A stretch of 64,000 bases of DNA. Source: Tilletiaria anomala UBC 951. Lineage: Eukaryota; Basidiomycota; Exobasidiomycetes; Georgefischeriales; Tilletiariaceae. Within the stretch, counting starts at the first letter, position 1. Every line of letters starts with the position of its first letter. The notes beneath the pieces are model-generated. The model searched no databases. It was not told where the DNA came from and saw nothing but the letters and a program-made list of their open reading frames with translations. Positions 33,401 through 45,833 of this stretch are shown piece by piece. The translations under genes were made by a program, and so were the position numbers. The DNA is taken from contig NW_013546978.1 of NCBI RefSeq assembly GCF_000711695.1, forward strand, positions 1-64,000, in the 5' to 3' direction.

Positions 33401-34171
33401 CGATACTGCTTCGCTCCGGGAGACAGGCTCCTCTTTGTCTTTCAATGAGAGCTCGGCGCTGAACAGGCGTCCGAGCGCATTGCCGCCGCTCAGCTTGGAC
33501 ATTGTGAGCAAAGTAGAGGCTTGCTGTTCAGAGGCCATCCGACGGAGCGTACGAGGCGCAATCATAGCCCGATCGGATTTCGACATCAGCTCGTCTTCTT
33601 GGCTCCTATGCCGGGGACGTGGTAGTGGTGGTGGTGAAGCACTTGCATGGCTTGTTGTCGGCGTGTCGTCATGACCACCGCTGGACCTGTCAGCCTCATT
33701 GGACAGTGCACATGCCGGTAGCGGCACGACCGGGGGCGAGGATATTTCCATGGGACCTGGCGACTGCAGCTTAGCTAGGAGCGATGTGGGTGTCCCAGAG
33801 CCTGATTCGGCCAGCGCGAAGACTTCGGCCTTGGCTTTGCGGTGCAGCGATGTGCCGAGCGCGGCGCTTAAGCTCATCCCACCCCTGGGAGATGCAGCGC
33901 TCCCTCCGCGACCTCCGTGTTGCCCTGGGAGCATAGCCCCGTGTACCAGCCTGGGTGCTGCAGAGAGGGTTGTGTTGTGAAGCGAGGCTTTGATCCTGTT
34001 GGCCGCCTCGCGGTCGTAGCTGGCACTGATGCTCATGCTTGAGCCGAAGCTCTCGTCGAAGTCGGGCGGCAGGTCATCACCTACTCGTGTCGGCGACGAA
34101 GGCGGGTTGTCAAAGACCCCATGGGAGAGACTCAGGGAGGGGCCCATCGGCGATGAAAGGAGAGTAGCCAT
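30423..34171 (-). CDS. cdc25: Cdc25 mitotic inducer protein phosphatase
   Basis: Cdc25 removes inhibitory phosphate from Cdk1 and triggers mitosis. Exons 34171-32979 and 32895-30423 give 1221 residues. The catalytic rhodanese-like domain spans about residues 820-1010: LVDLMAGRYDDQIKGYTIVD, CRFGYEHQGGKIEGAINL, the active-site loop HCEFSCKRAP with the nucleophile Cys near 938 and Arg five residues later (CX5R), then ALRQADRGVAHDYPNCHFPE and LYVLQGGYCAFF. The first 800 residues are Ser/Pro-rich with many SP and TP sites, as expected for regulation by kinases and 14-3-3, and the last 200 are also disordered. At 1221 residues it is about twice the size of fission yeast Cdc25 (about 600). A TATATA-like site lies on the minus strand near 34375, 200 bases before the ATG. 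Confidence 0.95.
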
Positions 34172-34367
34172 GGCGAGAAGCGAGCTAGGAGCCAGCTCCG
34201 AACAGATCGTATCGGTGCCGTACCTCCTCCAAGCAGGCCGGAGCTACTCTGAATCGCGTCGATCAGAGCTGATGAAGGCGTGAGGGATGCTGGAGTCTAC
34301 AGCGCTAATAAGCGTACTTGCGAAAGGTTTCCAGTTGGAGGAGCGAGTATGGAGTGATGAAGAGGCT

Positions 34368-34380
34368 ACGGTATATAGAT
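34368..34380 (-). promoter_or_regulatory. Possible TATA box of cdc25
   Basis: CTATATACC on the minus strand lies about 200 bases before the cdc25 start codon. Position and sequence suit a TATA element; this is inference. Confidence 0.35.
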
Positions 34381-37300
34381 AATGCCTTTGTGTGGTATGC
34401 ACTTTTGATCTTTGGGTTTGCCCTGTTGTGCAGCTCAATCTCTCGCCGTAACGCCCGCTCCTCGTTTGTTGGATTGTCTCTATCCTCTTTTCTTCGGGAA
34501 GCGGACGCGCACAAATGGCATTTTATAAAGGTCTTTTGTTCTCCGATTTACACTCCCAGTCTCCATGTACAATCGTGCGCTGTAAAATGATATGATGCAT
34601 CTCTTTGACTGCTCTCTCGTTCGTGGTGACTGGTAGCACGGACAGATTCAATCACAAAGGACGAGTTGCCGATGTGTTGGCTTGCACAATTGCGTCCCTG
34701 CAGTCCAAAGTAAGGGTTCACCGGGATGTGATCATCGCGAGACATCGGATCTGCGAGGGGAGCGTTGGAACGGGCAAGGTGTAAACTGCGACAGGGAGGG
34801 GCTCGAGATTCGAGCTTTGATCACCCATTCTGAACAAATACGTCACAGCAGATATTCGATGTGGCTGTTTCCCTCTTTTGTGCACCGCCCCCTGCTTTCT
34901 ACGTTTTTCAACTTCACGATTCTACATTGCCCGTTTGGTGACAGAAAAATGGGGGAAGCAAATGTACGTATGCAGCTGGTCATGGTCGTAAGCCTAATTG
35001 GCTCAATCCAGCTTCGCACGCGGCACCACCTACATAACGTCGGGCATGATCATATCCATCGACTCATCATTCATCCTATTCTTACAGACGTGTGCTAAGC
35101 TGTCTTTCGTACAGGCCAAAGGTCCGATATGTTCCATGTCTTCCTCCTTTGTGTACAGCTCCTGCCTTCGCATTGCGAGAGGTCTGCTGCAGCCGTGCAG
35201 AAATGCCTAAGGCCCGGTTTGGACGAAAGCGGCGAAGAGTTGGACGAATCCCCAGACATGGAAAATGACACTGTTGCTCTAACCAACTCCGTGCCATACC
35301 CCCCGCGCCTGATAAAACAGACGCGTCGCGTAAATGTCTCTGGTGGGTCACGTGATTCTGGTTCTTAAGCCACTTCAATTTCTACAATCAGCAGTCCTCA
35401 CTTCCGAGTCCCGCGATAATCTCAGTGCAGCCTCCACTATGCTGCAGCCTTCTGCCTGTCTCTTGTCTCCGTCGGCATATATATGACAAAGCTTCTTTCG
35501 CTTTTTTCCTTTCCTTCCTTTCCTCGAACAAATTTTTACGAAGGTGAGCTAGCTACCGCAATAGTCGCACTTGCCAACATGACGTTTGCTATGCCGAGTT
35601 CATGTGAAATGAATCCATACTGATCTTCCTTGCACCTCACCTTGGTGGCCGCCCTGCTACAGACACAAAAGTTCGACTCTGGAGGTCCCCACGTGGACCA
35701 GTAATTTTCCTCCGTTCCAGTTTCGCGTTCCCGTCTTCAAGATTGACTCCTATTCCTGCTAGCAGGTCAAAGCATGCCTCTCCGTAATCAGCTTTGGCCC
35801 TCGCTGCCGCTGCCCTTTGGGCGAGACCGAGTCTCCTTTTTTCTGGTCGGAGGCTGCTGCGCTCTCGAGCGCCGGCCCATGATACGACTGGGCCTCGGGA
35901 AGTACTTCATTGTGCTGCGGTAGCTTGGGTCTTCGTCTGGGGTCACTTCGGTGTGTTCTTGGCGACTGATGGAGGTTCATGCGTACATCCTCTTCATAAA
36001 TTCGCTTCTTTTCAATGTCATAATACTGATCACTCTCTTGACGAGGCTTTCCCAGCTTTTGCAAGGCTCGCTAGCTTCATCTGTGAGTAGATCGTCTCGA
36101 CTGCATTGCGATGATAGGATATCCCATGGGAACGTCCGGAAAGACGAGAGGAGGGACATTGGCATTGATGAGACAAACGTGTCGCCCCAAACTGCAATGC
36201 AACTCCGGTTGCACCTTTGCTGATCGACCAATCGAATATAGCCAAACAAACATTCAACTCTGAGCTGTCCCACTTCGATATCACGGTATGGCATCGCACG
36301 TCGTTCGAGCTGCGATCACTCGCATGCTCAGGGCGTGACGGGAATAGAAGGGACGGGAGGGAATTGAGGGACAAGCTGATGCAGGATGATCCCTTGGCCT
36401 GGTTGGCCGAGCATAGACTAATATGATCTTTTCTCGTTTGCTTCCTTTCGCTGTAGGATTTCACCCGTTGCACTTCAAGTCTCGCTGTATTTTGTACTGT
36501 CCATGACTAAATCACCGCTCGCATCACACTTCCGCATGCTCTGTCTACTTCGGTACAACACTGCAATGTCATGCCCCATCGATCGGGGAGCCTCACATGA
36601 TGTTTAAGCACCAGCAGTCAGGGCTCAGCGAAGGAGAAAGTGAGAGTGAGAGTGGGACTAAAGAATGTAGATCATATTGTAGTAAGAACTTGGTATTCAA
36701 TGCGCCAAGAAGCGAGGGAAGGGGCCATGGCCAAAAGGGGACCACTGTGTGCAGCAACGTAGATCGCCTCATTGTGCGCGCACAATGCACCTCAGATGAC
36801 GATGGTGCGCCAAGCGCAACTTTCGAAGCGGAGTGAACACAAGACAAGAAAACAAGGGGAAAGGTTCAACCGCCAACGAGGTTGGACGGAAGATCGAGAT
36901 AAGGGAGGGGCTCAAGTCGAGCGGTTGAGGGTCGGTTTAGTTGACTGGATGATTGATTTCTTGAGACAGCGGTGGAGGTAGATGCCCGTGACGTGATTGC
37001 GATTTTAGCACGAACCTAAGGCAGCTTGTTTGCTGGCTGGTGAATGATAATGGTGGTGGATTCGATGTATGGTGCGGGGACGTGTGAGTTTACGAGTGTC
37101 TGAGGTCGATCTTGACCTTGATCTCTCGTGTGCATTGCGGTGTGTTGTGGCATTTCCGGAGTTATTTCCTTGGATGCGACTGTCTGCATGAAGAGACGGG
37201 AATGCTGAGTCGAATAAGTGGATAGTGTCCGTGCTGCAGGGAGCGATGACGAATGATGCTAGCCCACATGCCGGGGATATCGCTCGAATTGGAACCTGAA

Positions 37301-37486
37301 GGAGGGGTGGGACGGGAAAGGACACCATTCATCGTCCTGCTTCGCAGCTGCTCGTCTCGTGGGGTGACTCCTTACTTCCGCCTGCCCCTACTCTGCACCC
37401 CTTTCCTCATCCCAGCCCTACATGCAACCGCAGCTGGACCGGACGATGTCGATGACGATACACGTGTAACGACAGCATCCCGCACG
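34381..37486. other. 3.1 kb gap between casein kinase I and cdc25
   Basis: No gene is recognised. Two open frames look slightly protein-like: plus strand 35129-35368 (79 codons, ending RVNVSGGSRDSGS) and minus strand 36064-35759 (101 codons, starting near GKPRQESDQYYDIEKKRIYE). A TATATAT at 35478-35485 followed by a pyrimidine tract at 35494-35525 resembles a fungal core promoter pointing right, with GTGAGC soon after. This could be an unannotated transcript or a long 5' leader of cdc25. Confidence 0.35.
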
Positions 37487-39592
37487 TCAACCGCACCGGC
37501 ACGTGAGCACGCGGAGGAGTTTGGTGCCGAATCCAGCGCGTTCCGCCGGGTGCGACACGCCGCCAGTCTCGCCATTCATACCGACTGCGCTGACAGGTCC
37601 GCGGCCGTCGATTCGCCGGCCGCCTTCGATGCCGCCAGTGCTGCTCTGCTGCATCCCGCTCATCCCGCCAACGCCGTTCGGTGTCAGTGCGCCGGCGCCA
37701 CGGTGGTGACTGTGCTCGCGTGCACCGGGGCTCAGGCTGGGCAAGCCGGTGATCGTCGTGTCGTGCAGGGCAATGTTGCTCGCAGCTGCTCCGCCACCAG
37801 TGCCGTTACCGTAGGAAGCAGCGTGCGCGAGGTCGCCATGGCTTGCGCGAAACTGCTGCTGTACCGCCGCCGATGCCGATGTGGCGCCTACGCCGCCTGC
37901 ACCACCACCTGCGCGTGCACCCTCGCCGCTGACAAGCGGCGGGACAGCGGACTTGCGCTGTGATGATGAGGGCTGCACGCTGACGCCGGCCTGCACCTGT
38001 GTCGGATGAAGCTGCTGTCGCTGGTCTGCGGTGCCACCTGCGCCAGCTGCCGCACCAGCGCCGTGGTGGACGAGCTGGGAAGCGCGTGGATCATGTCGGC
38101 GCTGCTCGCGGTCGTCTCTGCGGTCCTTGTGCGTTCCGGCCTCCCAGCCTTTGCCGCCGTTGAGCATCATCCAGTCATACACGCCGTCGTCGAGCTCGCC
38201 GGAGGATTTGAGAACCTTGGTGAAGAGCTCGCGCAGGAAGTCGTAGTCAGGTGTCTCCTCGAACCCAAGCTTGCGGACATAGTTGAGGTAAATGCCAAAC
38301 TCTTCTGGGAATCCTTCGCATAGCTCCTTGATCGGCGTGCTCTGCTTCTTCTCCCCGATCTTTTCGTATTTCTGCTTGTTTGTCGCAGCCTTCAGCCCCT
38401 GCCACGGAAGCCCGCCGCGAAGGAAATACATGAAGACATGGCCCAGCGCTTCCAAGTCGTCTCGCCGCGATTGCTCTGCGAACGTAGGGGCGAGCAAAGG
38501 AGATGATCGGGCAGGGTGAGCTTATGTCAACTCGGCACGTACAGATTCACACCCAGCATACACTCACCCCTGCCTAAGTGAGTATTGATACTCATGTACC
38601 TCGCCGTGCCGCTGAGACTCTTCCTCTCCCTGTACGGGATATGCTGCTTCGTCTTTGGATCTCTGTACTGCTTTGCCATGCCGAAGTCAACGACATGGAC
38701 CGTGTTCGCGCCCTTGGTCATTGGCCGGCCAATAAGGAAGTTGTCTGGCTTGATATCGCGGTAGATGAGGTTCTTTTCGTGGATCGTTTGCACGCGGGTG
38801 ATCTGGTGGTGCAAAAGAAAAAAAAAAGACTCAGCATTTTGCCTCTCTCTCAACGGAGAGCAGGCCAAGGGAGAAGACCCTGGACGCACCATTTGCTTGG
38901 CAGTCATGACGACAGTCTTGATGCTAAACTTTCTCCCGCACATGTCAAACAGATCTTCCAGCGACGGTCCGAGGAGGTCGATGACCAGAATGTTGTGCAG
39001 GCCCTCCTGGCCAAAGTAGTACACCTGCGGAACGCCATCTGCAGAAGGCACCATAGGGATCAGGTACGCACAGAGGGGGCCAAAGCAAAAGCAGAGAGAC
39101 ATCAGCAGCGAAGCTTCGTGCGCAAACGTTGAGGAAGCGTTGCTCGATGCAAGAGGTCAAAGACTGCCGCTTTCGGACTCACGGCAGCCAGCAAGTATCT
39201 TGTATGTCCTGTATTCATCCCTCAGTTGTGGTGCATCGCTTTTTCGAGGTTCCTACGTCAGGTGAAGTTAAAAGCGCATGTGCCAAGTTCCCAAGTCAGA
39301 CATTCGATGATTTCATCGGAAGGCGGGTGTGCGATACGATGATGGATACCCACGAATTTGATAGCAACAGTCTGGCTATTGAGCAAGTTAGTGCCCTCGA
39401 AGATGACGCCGAACGATCCCTCGCCCTGACAACGAGAGATGCGACTAGCTCATCAGCCTCGGTCGAGATGTGCAAACATGGCGCATGAATAGAAGGGTAA
39501 CCTGCACTCACGATCTTCTTGCCTACTCGGTAGTGCACACCGACGACATTGGAAGAGCTTGAACTGCCGTGGGCAGTGTGTGAAGAAGACAT
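37487..39592 (-). CDS. Casein kinase I, membrane-bound Yck type
   Basis: CK1 Ser/Thr kinase. Six exons: 39592-39512, 39425-39354, 39252-39183, 39038-38890, 38802-38568 and 38475-37487; phases agree; 531 residues. Motifs: [11 protein letters not shown] (Gly loop), VAIKFEPRKS (catalytic Lys), [11 protein letters not shown] (CK1 signature), [13 protein letters not shown] (catalytic loop), [12 protein letters not shown], and [20 protein letters not shown]. After the kinase domain (about residues 22-300) comes [16 protein letters not shown], typical of the Yck1/Yck2/gamma group. The tail is Gly/Ala/Gln-rich and ends [10 protein letters not shown]. Yeast Yck1/2 end in CC, which is palmitoylated; here two cysteines are separated by Arg, so membrane anchoring is likely but not certain. 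Such kinases act in plasma membrane signalling, glucose sensing and endocytosis. Confidence 0.93.
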
Positions 39593-41645
39593 GATGGTCT
39601 TTACGGAATGACTTCTGACCTCCTGAGACCCGTTTGCTGGGCTGTCCCCTTTACTTCGTCTCCTTCTCCTTACTACCCAATCCTAAGAGGGTATGAGAGG
39701 GAGGTAGCGATGCGAGACGCTCGAATGGCAGTCGCGCAAGCTATGTATGCGTGTATCTCCCAGGGCTGGGGCTAGGCCGTTTGAGCAGGTGCAATGTCGC
39801 TCGCTCGAAGAAACCAGAAGTACACGCTAGAAGCCGCGTTTGCGGACGGGTGTGCTGAAGAGGTTGAAGATGCTCTAGTGCAGAAGCTGATCAACGTGAG
39901 CAGCGGAATCGTTGCTGGACTGCTCGAAGCGCGGAGCTGGTCGCAGAAGGGTAAAGCAGCAGCCCGGGTCCGTCGTGTGGGATGGAGAGCGCGCGCGTTG
40001 AGTTGATGAGCGTCCGATGCAGTCTCACCGCGATAGTCTACGGACGGCGTCGGGTGCGGTCGACAAGTCGACCGATTTGGCACAGCAAGCGCACACAAGT
40101 GAGCGCAAGGTGAGCTAAGGATTGCCGTCCAGAGCCTGCTTCATATGGTGTCCTTATGCGGTTTGCAAGACGCTGGTGTGTCGTTAATGTGCTTGTTACA
40201 GCACCTTGTATGCATCGAATCGATACAGAGATGCCTGGCCTGCTCGAGACGGGATATGAAGAGCTGAGGGCCCCGGGTGTCAGTGTGTTCCCTGGGAAAT
40301 GCGTGGCAGCGAGGAGGTATTCGCTCTCCCTCTCCTCTGCTGCCTCCGCACTCTGCCCGCGCTGGAGCTTGAGTTTGTTGAAGCATGGACACCCGCCACT
40401 AGAGCACTTGTTTGCGCCTAGTCAGATAATACCGACTCTAAGATGGCTGAGCCAGGCCCGTGCCAGGCGCAGGCCGAGTCACGATCCAAGCATAAGTTGC
40501 ACATGAGAGTGCCCCAGTCAAAAATGCTGCCTCGTGCACCGTGGTGTGATCGCGCGCCTCCAGCTACAATGTATCGCACGCGGCTCCTGGCCTGTTTGCA
40601 AAAACGAGGGGGCCCAGCTGGCACTGGCGAGGACGATCTGCAACGAATGGATTTTTCATGTAGAAAACAGAAGCCTCTTCCTAGGAAACAAGCGCACTCG
40701 GCAGCACAATGCAGCAGCCCACCATTGAAAAGCAAAATCGGACAATAATAATTAAATAAAGATACTTGTCTTGTTTGGGGGTGACTGTGCCCTACTACTG
40801 TCTGGAGTTCCCCATCGCGCAGCGGCGCGATGGGCGTCTGTACTCGGTATGTACAACTAGAGCAGGCGTTCGAGAGTGCTCCTATTTCTTTTTTCGCTGG
40901 GGCAATTCCCCCCCCTCAACCAATGTAAGGCACTGGGGCAATTTGTACTGAAACTTGGGACAGAGGTTGTGACTTGACTGGAGCTATTGAATGCATGGAT
41001 AGATGGCTGCAGCAGGCGGCAGCAATGATCAGCGGATGACGGCCTGCAGCAGCTTAGCCGGCGCTGCTGGCGTGCGCAGTGTGGACTGTTGAAAGGCTGT
41101 GTGAACTCATTTCATCGATGTGTGCACTGAGACAGTCGGCTTGGGAGAATAGTCAAGGCAGAGGTCGCACCTCCAACCGTCCAGTCGGGCCGACCGACGG
41201 ACATGCTGATCGTCGCCTCGTGGAAAGTCAAAGGACGAAAAGAGTTGAGTTCCTCACATCCATTGTCTCCCTTTCCTCACCGCCCTCATCCACGTGTCCG
41301 GGAGGGTCGAGCGAGATCGCTTTGAGTTATCGCAGCGTCCGTCGCACTACGCATTACGTTCAACTGTGAATTACACCGACGCACTGCACGCCTCGCCGAA
41401 AGTCCAAGAGTCTGACAGGGTGTGTCTATGAGACTGGGTCGGAAATCAAGTAAAACCCGTGGAGCCAGATCAGATGAGGCCCGCCAAGGCGCCATGGGGG
41501 TTTCATTTCGGTTCTTTTGGTCTGCAACGCAAACTCGGTAGGGCCAAGTGGAACTAAACAGAAGCCTCTCTTGGGGAACCCGAAATGTACCGGAGGCTGC
41601 AAGTGCTGCAGGGCGAAGACTCCATTTCGATCAATTGTATTCGTC
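39593..41645. other. Gap between the SET-domain gene and casein kinase I
   Basis: Two kilobases upstream of the kinase gene. Open frames of up to 116 codons occur on both strands but none has a recognisable domain or consistent splice sites. The kinase promoter is expected near 39600-40100. Confidence 0.45.
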
Positions 41646-43693
41646 CTACACCTCCATAAATGATGCCCAGCGACAGATGCCAACAACATAAAGATCGCAG
41701 AGCAAAGCGCCTAGGACAGTGTAGTTACGCAGCCGGAACAGCGCCATTAGGTCTGAGCGCGCCGAAGACTGAGTGAAGGCCTGCATGTTGCGCAGTTGCG
41801 TTGCGCCCGTCAACTCACTGCCGAGGGCCCGCCTCACATCCATAGCCTGCCGAGGCATCGCTTTTGTATACGTCATTGCGTGCCTCCATGACTTTTGGCT
41901 CTTCGTAGCTGCTCGTATATATCGGCCCACCTGTAATGTAGGCAGATCGTTGCATGGGTTCAGATACCGTCTAACTCCTCTGAGAGCTGATCCGCTCTGG
42001 CAGACGTAATCGCCAGTGCTGATTGTAGGATCTCGAGCTGTCCTACGCGAGCAAATGCAACATGATCCATGGATTCAGCATTTTGGAGCCCTCGCTTATT
42101 GCACTGTGTGCACCGAGGTTAGGCGCTCACCTTGTACATATGTGTCGATCATCTCGACAATGTGCGTTCTTGCCTCGCGCTTGCTGGAGGCAGGAAGCAC
42201 GTCTCTCGATCGTAGGTACTGCTGCAAGGTAGCGAGCTTCTGCTCGAACATATTCGCCAGCGTCGCGTTAACCTCGAGCTGGACTTCGGGGTCGCTGCGT
42301 ACAGCCTGACGACGTCGTACTTGCTCCGTGTCATCGCACGACTCCGTTGGCGCGACAGCGACGGCTTCGCTCTCCACTTGTATACCAAGAAGCGAGACTA
42401 TCACATCGAAGAGGTCATCTGGGACGCCTCGAGTGTTCCTTGTCCAGTAGCACCTGCGTCGCGAAGCGCCGTCGGGCCTGTCGCTTCTGCCGCTGCCGCC
42501 ACCGCCGACGACCAGTGAGACTGAATCATCGGGCCCACCCTCCATTACGAAGCCATATGATCCTAGAAACTCTTCGTTGCTCTTTGCTCCATAGTTGTTG
42601 AAGACTTGTGTGCCGGCTTCCAAGTCGTAGTGCAACGTGAGGAATATCACGTCCGATGGATCCGGCAAGTCCAGCTTAAGCGGAGAACCGCTTGACCCGG
42701 CCTCGGCCTCGTCACCGCCGCCACGTTTGGCCTCCCAGGTCACTTTCCAGCCGCGTCCATGATTGATCGAGTCGAGCCCTGGGATCAAGATTGGACCAAG
42801 CTCGCTTCCTCGCCAGCATCTTCCGCGTAAGATGATTGGATTCCGAGCGCGCGGGTAGGCAAGGTTCGGAGGAAAAGCGCGCGAACCGTAGGCGGACTCT
42901 GCCCACCGCCAAAGCTGGAGAGCTGATGGCTCATCTTCCGGTTCCCGAAGCGCTTCGTCCAACGCGTCTTCATCCAGGTCCTTGATGCTCTCCAAAGTCC
43001 ACGAGTGCATCGGACCTGTCAGCCGTAAAAGTGGCTCAGACCTGGCACTGGGCCAAGACAAGCTTGCGAGCCAGGCAAGCGCCTGTCGGCACGCGCGGCG
43101 TGTGGTCGCCCTGCGTTCAACAGTGGCCGAGTAGAGTGGCGTTCCACGTAGCAGTCCAAGCTCGGCCGGCCGATAATGCAGTGGAGTGCTGATGCGATCT
43201 GGGATCATGCGCACATATTCTGCATGACGCAACACGGAAAGTGAGATGCTTGCGTTGCTTGAGCTGCCAGCCTCGATGTTATCCTGCATGGAGACGAACT
43301 TGCGTGCGAGGAAAAGGTAGAATACCACAATATCATGCTGCGAAAACTCTGCGAGCTCTTCTTTCCGTGTCTTGGCTTCCGCAGCGCTCGTGAGCTGCGC
43401 AAAATCCTCGAGCGCTTGCCGTGCTTGCACCGAGCTGATGACAAGAGCGGCAGGGACTTGGACGGCCAATACATCTGCCTTGAGGTTTCGCGATGTAAAT
43501 ACACCGGGACCAGTTCGATCGTCTGCCGTCGATTCCACAGACAATTCAACATCCATTGCATTTGGTTGTTATTCTCCATTCGAGGCTCACCTGAGCCCGG
43601 CAAAAACGCATCGTTCACCTTCACGCCATTCGTGGCGAGCCAGGACCAGAAATTCCGATGCTGGCGTTGGAGATTCTTAGTTGGATCCTCCAT
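41646..43693 (-). CDS. SET-domain protein lysine methyltransferase
   Basis: Likely S-adenosylmethionine-dependent protein lysine methyltransferase of the Rubisco LSMT/Rkm group (in yeast these modify ribosomal proteins or eEF1A). Exons 43693-43591, 43522-42131 and 41860-41646 give 569 residues. The N-terminal FWSWLATNGVKVND and DDRTGPGVFTSRNLKADVLA are typical openings of the SET fold; then VVFYLFLARKF, PGLDSINHGRGWKVTW (the NH core motif) and GTQVFNNYGAKSNEEFLGSYGF (the YG motif of the C-SET part). The remainder is the helical substrate-binding-like region, ending RNYTVLGALLCDLYVVGI. The last intron (42130-41861) is 270 bases, unusually long here, so an extra exon could be hidden. Substrate not inferable from sequence. 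Confidence 0.9.
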
Positions 43694-45825
43694 GATAATA
43701 ATGAGAAGCAGCGGATGTGCATCTATGGCGTTCCCATTTGATTCCGACTCAACCCTCTGGGAATTATTTGCAGTCGATGCAACACATCAAATAGTGGTGT
43801 GCTGTGGCCAGTGGAGACAATCGACAACCTGGACAAGACTGAACAGCGGCTACACAACTTCCCATCGGTGACTTTTTCGGCTGTTGCTTTACACACCATA
43901 TAGGGTTTGGGTGGCGCCCCTCTGGCACTTTAAAAAGGGCTTCAAGTCCGTTCTGCGTGGATTCTTGGTGGCGCCTCAGTGCGCCTCCAGCAAACTGGGA
44001 ACTTTTTTTGGCTCCACTTAACCTCACTGCCTTCACCTCGTACAAGCTGCACATCGCTCATGTTCCCCTTCACATTCTACGGAATCCCTTTCTTGTACGC
44101 ATGCGATATGGACGGCTTGGCAAGAACGTCCTCAGAAAATCTGGCACGGACGCGAGTATTGTTGATTATTCGTCCTATTCATTGATACCAATGCCGCAAG
44201 TCTGTCAAGGTCTAGCTTTCCACAGGGGTTCCGAGGCTCGACATTGTCACTACCTTGGGACGTGGACGCTCGTTGACGCCATGACACGGGCTCATAGGCT
44301 GTACTGATCAGCTTTGCAGATTCATCTATTTAGATTCAGGTGCATCCTTGAGCTGAAGCAGGAAATGGTGTCTCATCTAACGAATGTCTTTCGTCTCAAG
44401 GACGACCTATCGTGGCTCTCCTTGAATATATACTCTCTGAAGGAAGAGTTGCTCCATCATGACCAGAATGAAGATTTCGCTAGTGTTCCCGCCTCTTTAC
44501 TTGGGACAGCCAATTCTGCTTCTCAGAGTCAATGCCATATTCAAACAAGACATTTTGATGTTGGCTAACTTCCGATCCCCCGTGCCTACATCCAGTGCAG
44601 CTCCAGTTCGATCGGCAGGAGATGCCTATTTCCAAGCCACAATCCATCCATCAATCGCGGAAAATTCCCTATCTTCAGGATTTGGACGGTCTTACTGGCC
44701 ATCAAGGCCTCGTTATGGAAGTTGACACGGTTTCAAGCGAACCCTAGGCAGTGATCATTGCTTAACTATCGCAGCTCCCTCGAAGCAAGGTGCTTCCAGT
44801 TCTGGAGAACCTTGAACCCAACGAATACGCCACAGCCCTCACTCGTGATCTCTGTTTAATCATTGTTCAACCAGATCCCAAGCACACGGTCGCGCGTAGC
44901 GGCCTTGTCAACAACGAACGGCCGCCCAGAAATTACAGCAAAAAGTATGAAGACAGCTCCAAGCAGAGGACGAGGCAGGTCGCGCCAATGAAGAAGGTGA
45001 TGTGTCGCAATGGTGGCTTCCTTTGCGGCTCCCTTTGCGGCTCCCAAATCCTCCCTCTTTCTTCTTCACAGCGTTGGAGCATGGCAAAGGCTGGCGTCTG
45101 GATCTGGAGAGTGTGCGACGATCAATAGGGCTCACGATCAGCCCCGGCGGCCGGAAGAGGCGTGCCCTTCCGGACTTTATCTATTCATCTTGTGTCCGAT
45201 ATTTTCGTACACACTTCAGCGCATCAGCCGTATTTCTAGTCGCTCCTGTGTTTGCTTCTTCGGTTCCTCACTTCGAACACTTGCAGTGCAACCATGACAA
45301 CCTCTTTGCGTCACCCTGCCCCCACCCATCATCACACTTTCAATCTTCCGAACCCCGAAGATGGACGACGCGAAGCATTCTGGTCTCTCGACGACCGAGG
45401 CAGGCGGAGGCTGAGAGGCTGAGGCCAGCTGAGCCTTGCTCCCTGCGCCTTGAAGGCTTTCGTGATTCGTACATACATACGCAGCTAGAGGGTTCTCGAC
45501 ATGTGCTGGCTCTCGGGTTCGACCATTGACACTCCCTCCTGCGGATACCTCTAAGACTCCAAAGCATTCACCTATTCCATCTAGGCTCACACTCCCCGAC
45601 CAGACCCCCTTCACAGTTATCCGCCGTCCTCCCTTGTATGCACAACTTGATCTCATGCATTGTCTGGGTGATATGAGAATGACGCTTTATTTCGGCTTTG
45701 CACTGACATTGTACTTATTAGCAAGACTCAGATTATGGTTGAGCTTGCATCATCTTGGGCCTTGAGTCCCCTTCACCTTGCATTGGCAATCTCACTCAGG
45801 AAGGTTCGCCACGTCTGTGAACGAT
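43694..45825. other. Gene-poor region upstream of the SET-domain gene
   Basis: No gene is recognised. The longest open frame (45002-45529, 175 codons) is rich in Arg, Ser, His and Pro and shows no domain. The first few hundred bases should carry the promoter of the SET gene. Confidence 0.45.
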
Positions 45826-45833
45826 CTAGCAAC

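Noticed and set aside
45002-45529. 175-codon open frame
   Set aside because: Composition looks random, no splice context and no recognisable motif.
45510-45530. GGTTCGACC, resembling a tRNA B box
   Set aside because: No A box or acceptor stem at the right distance.
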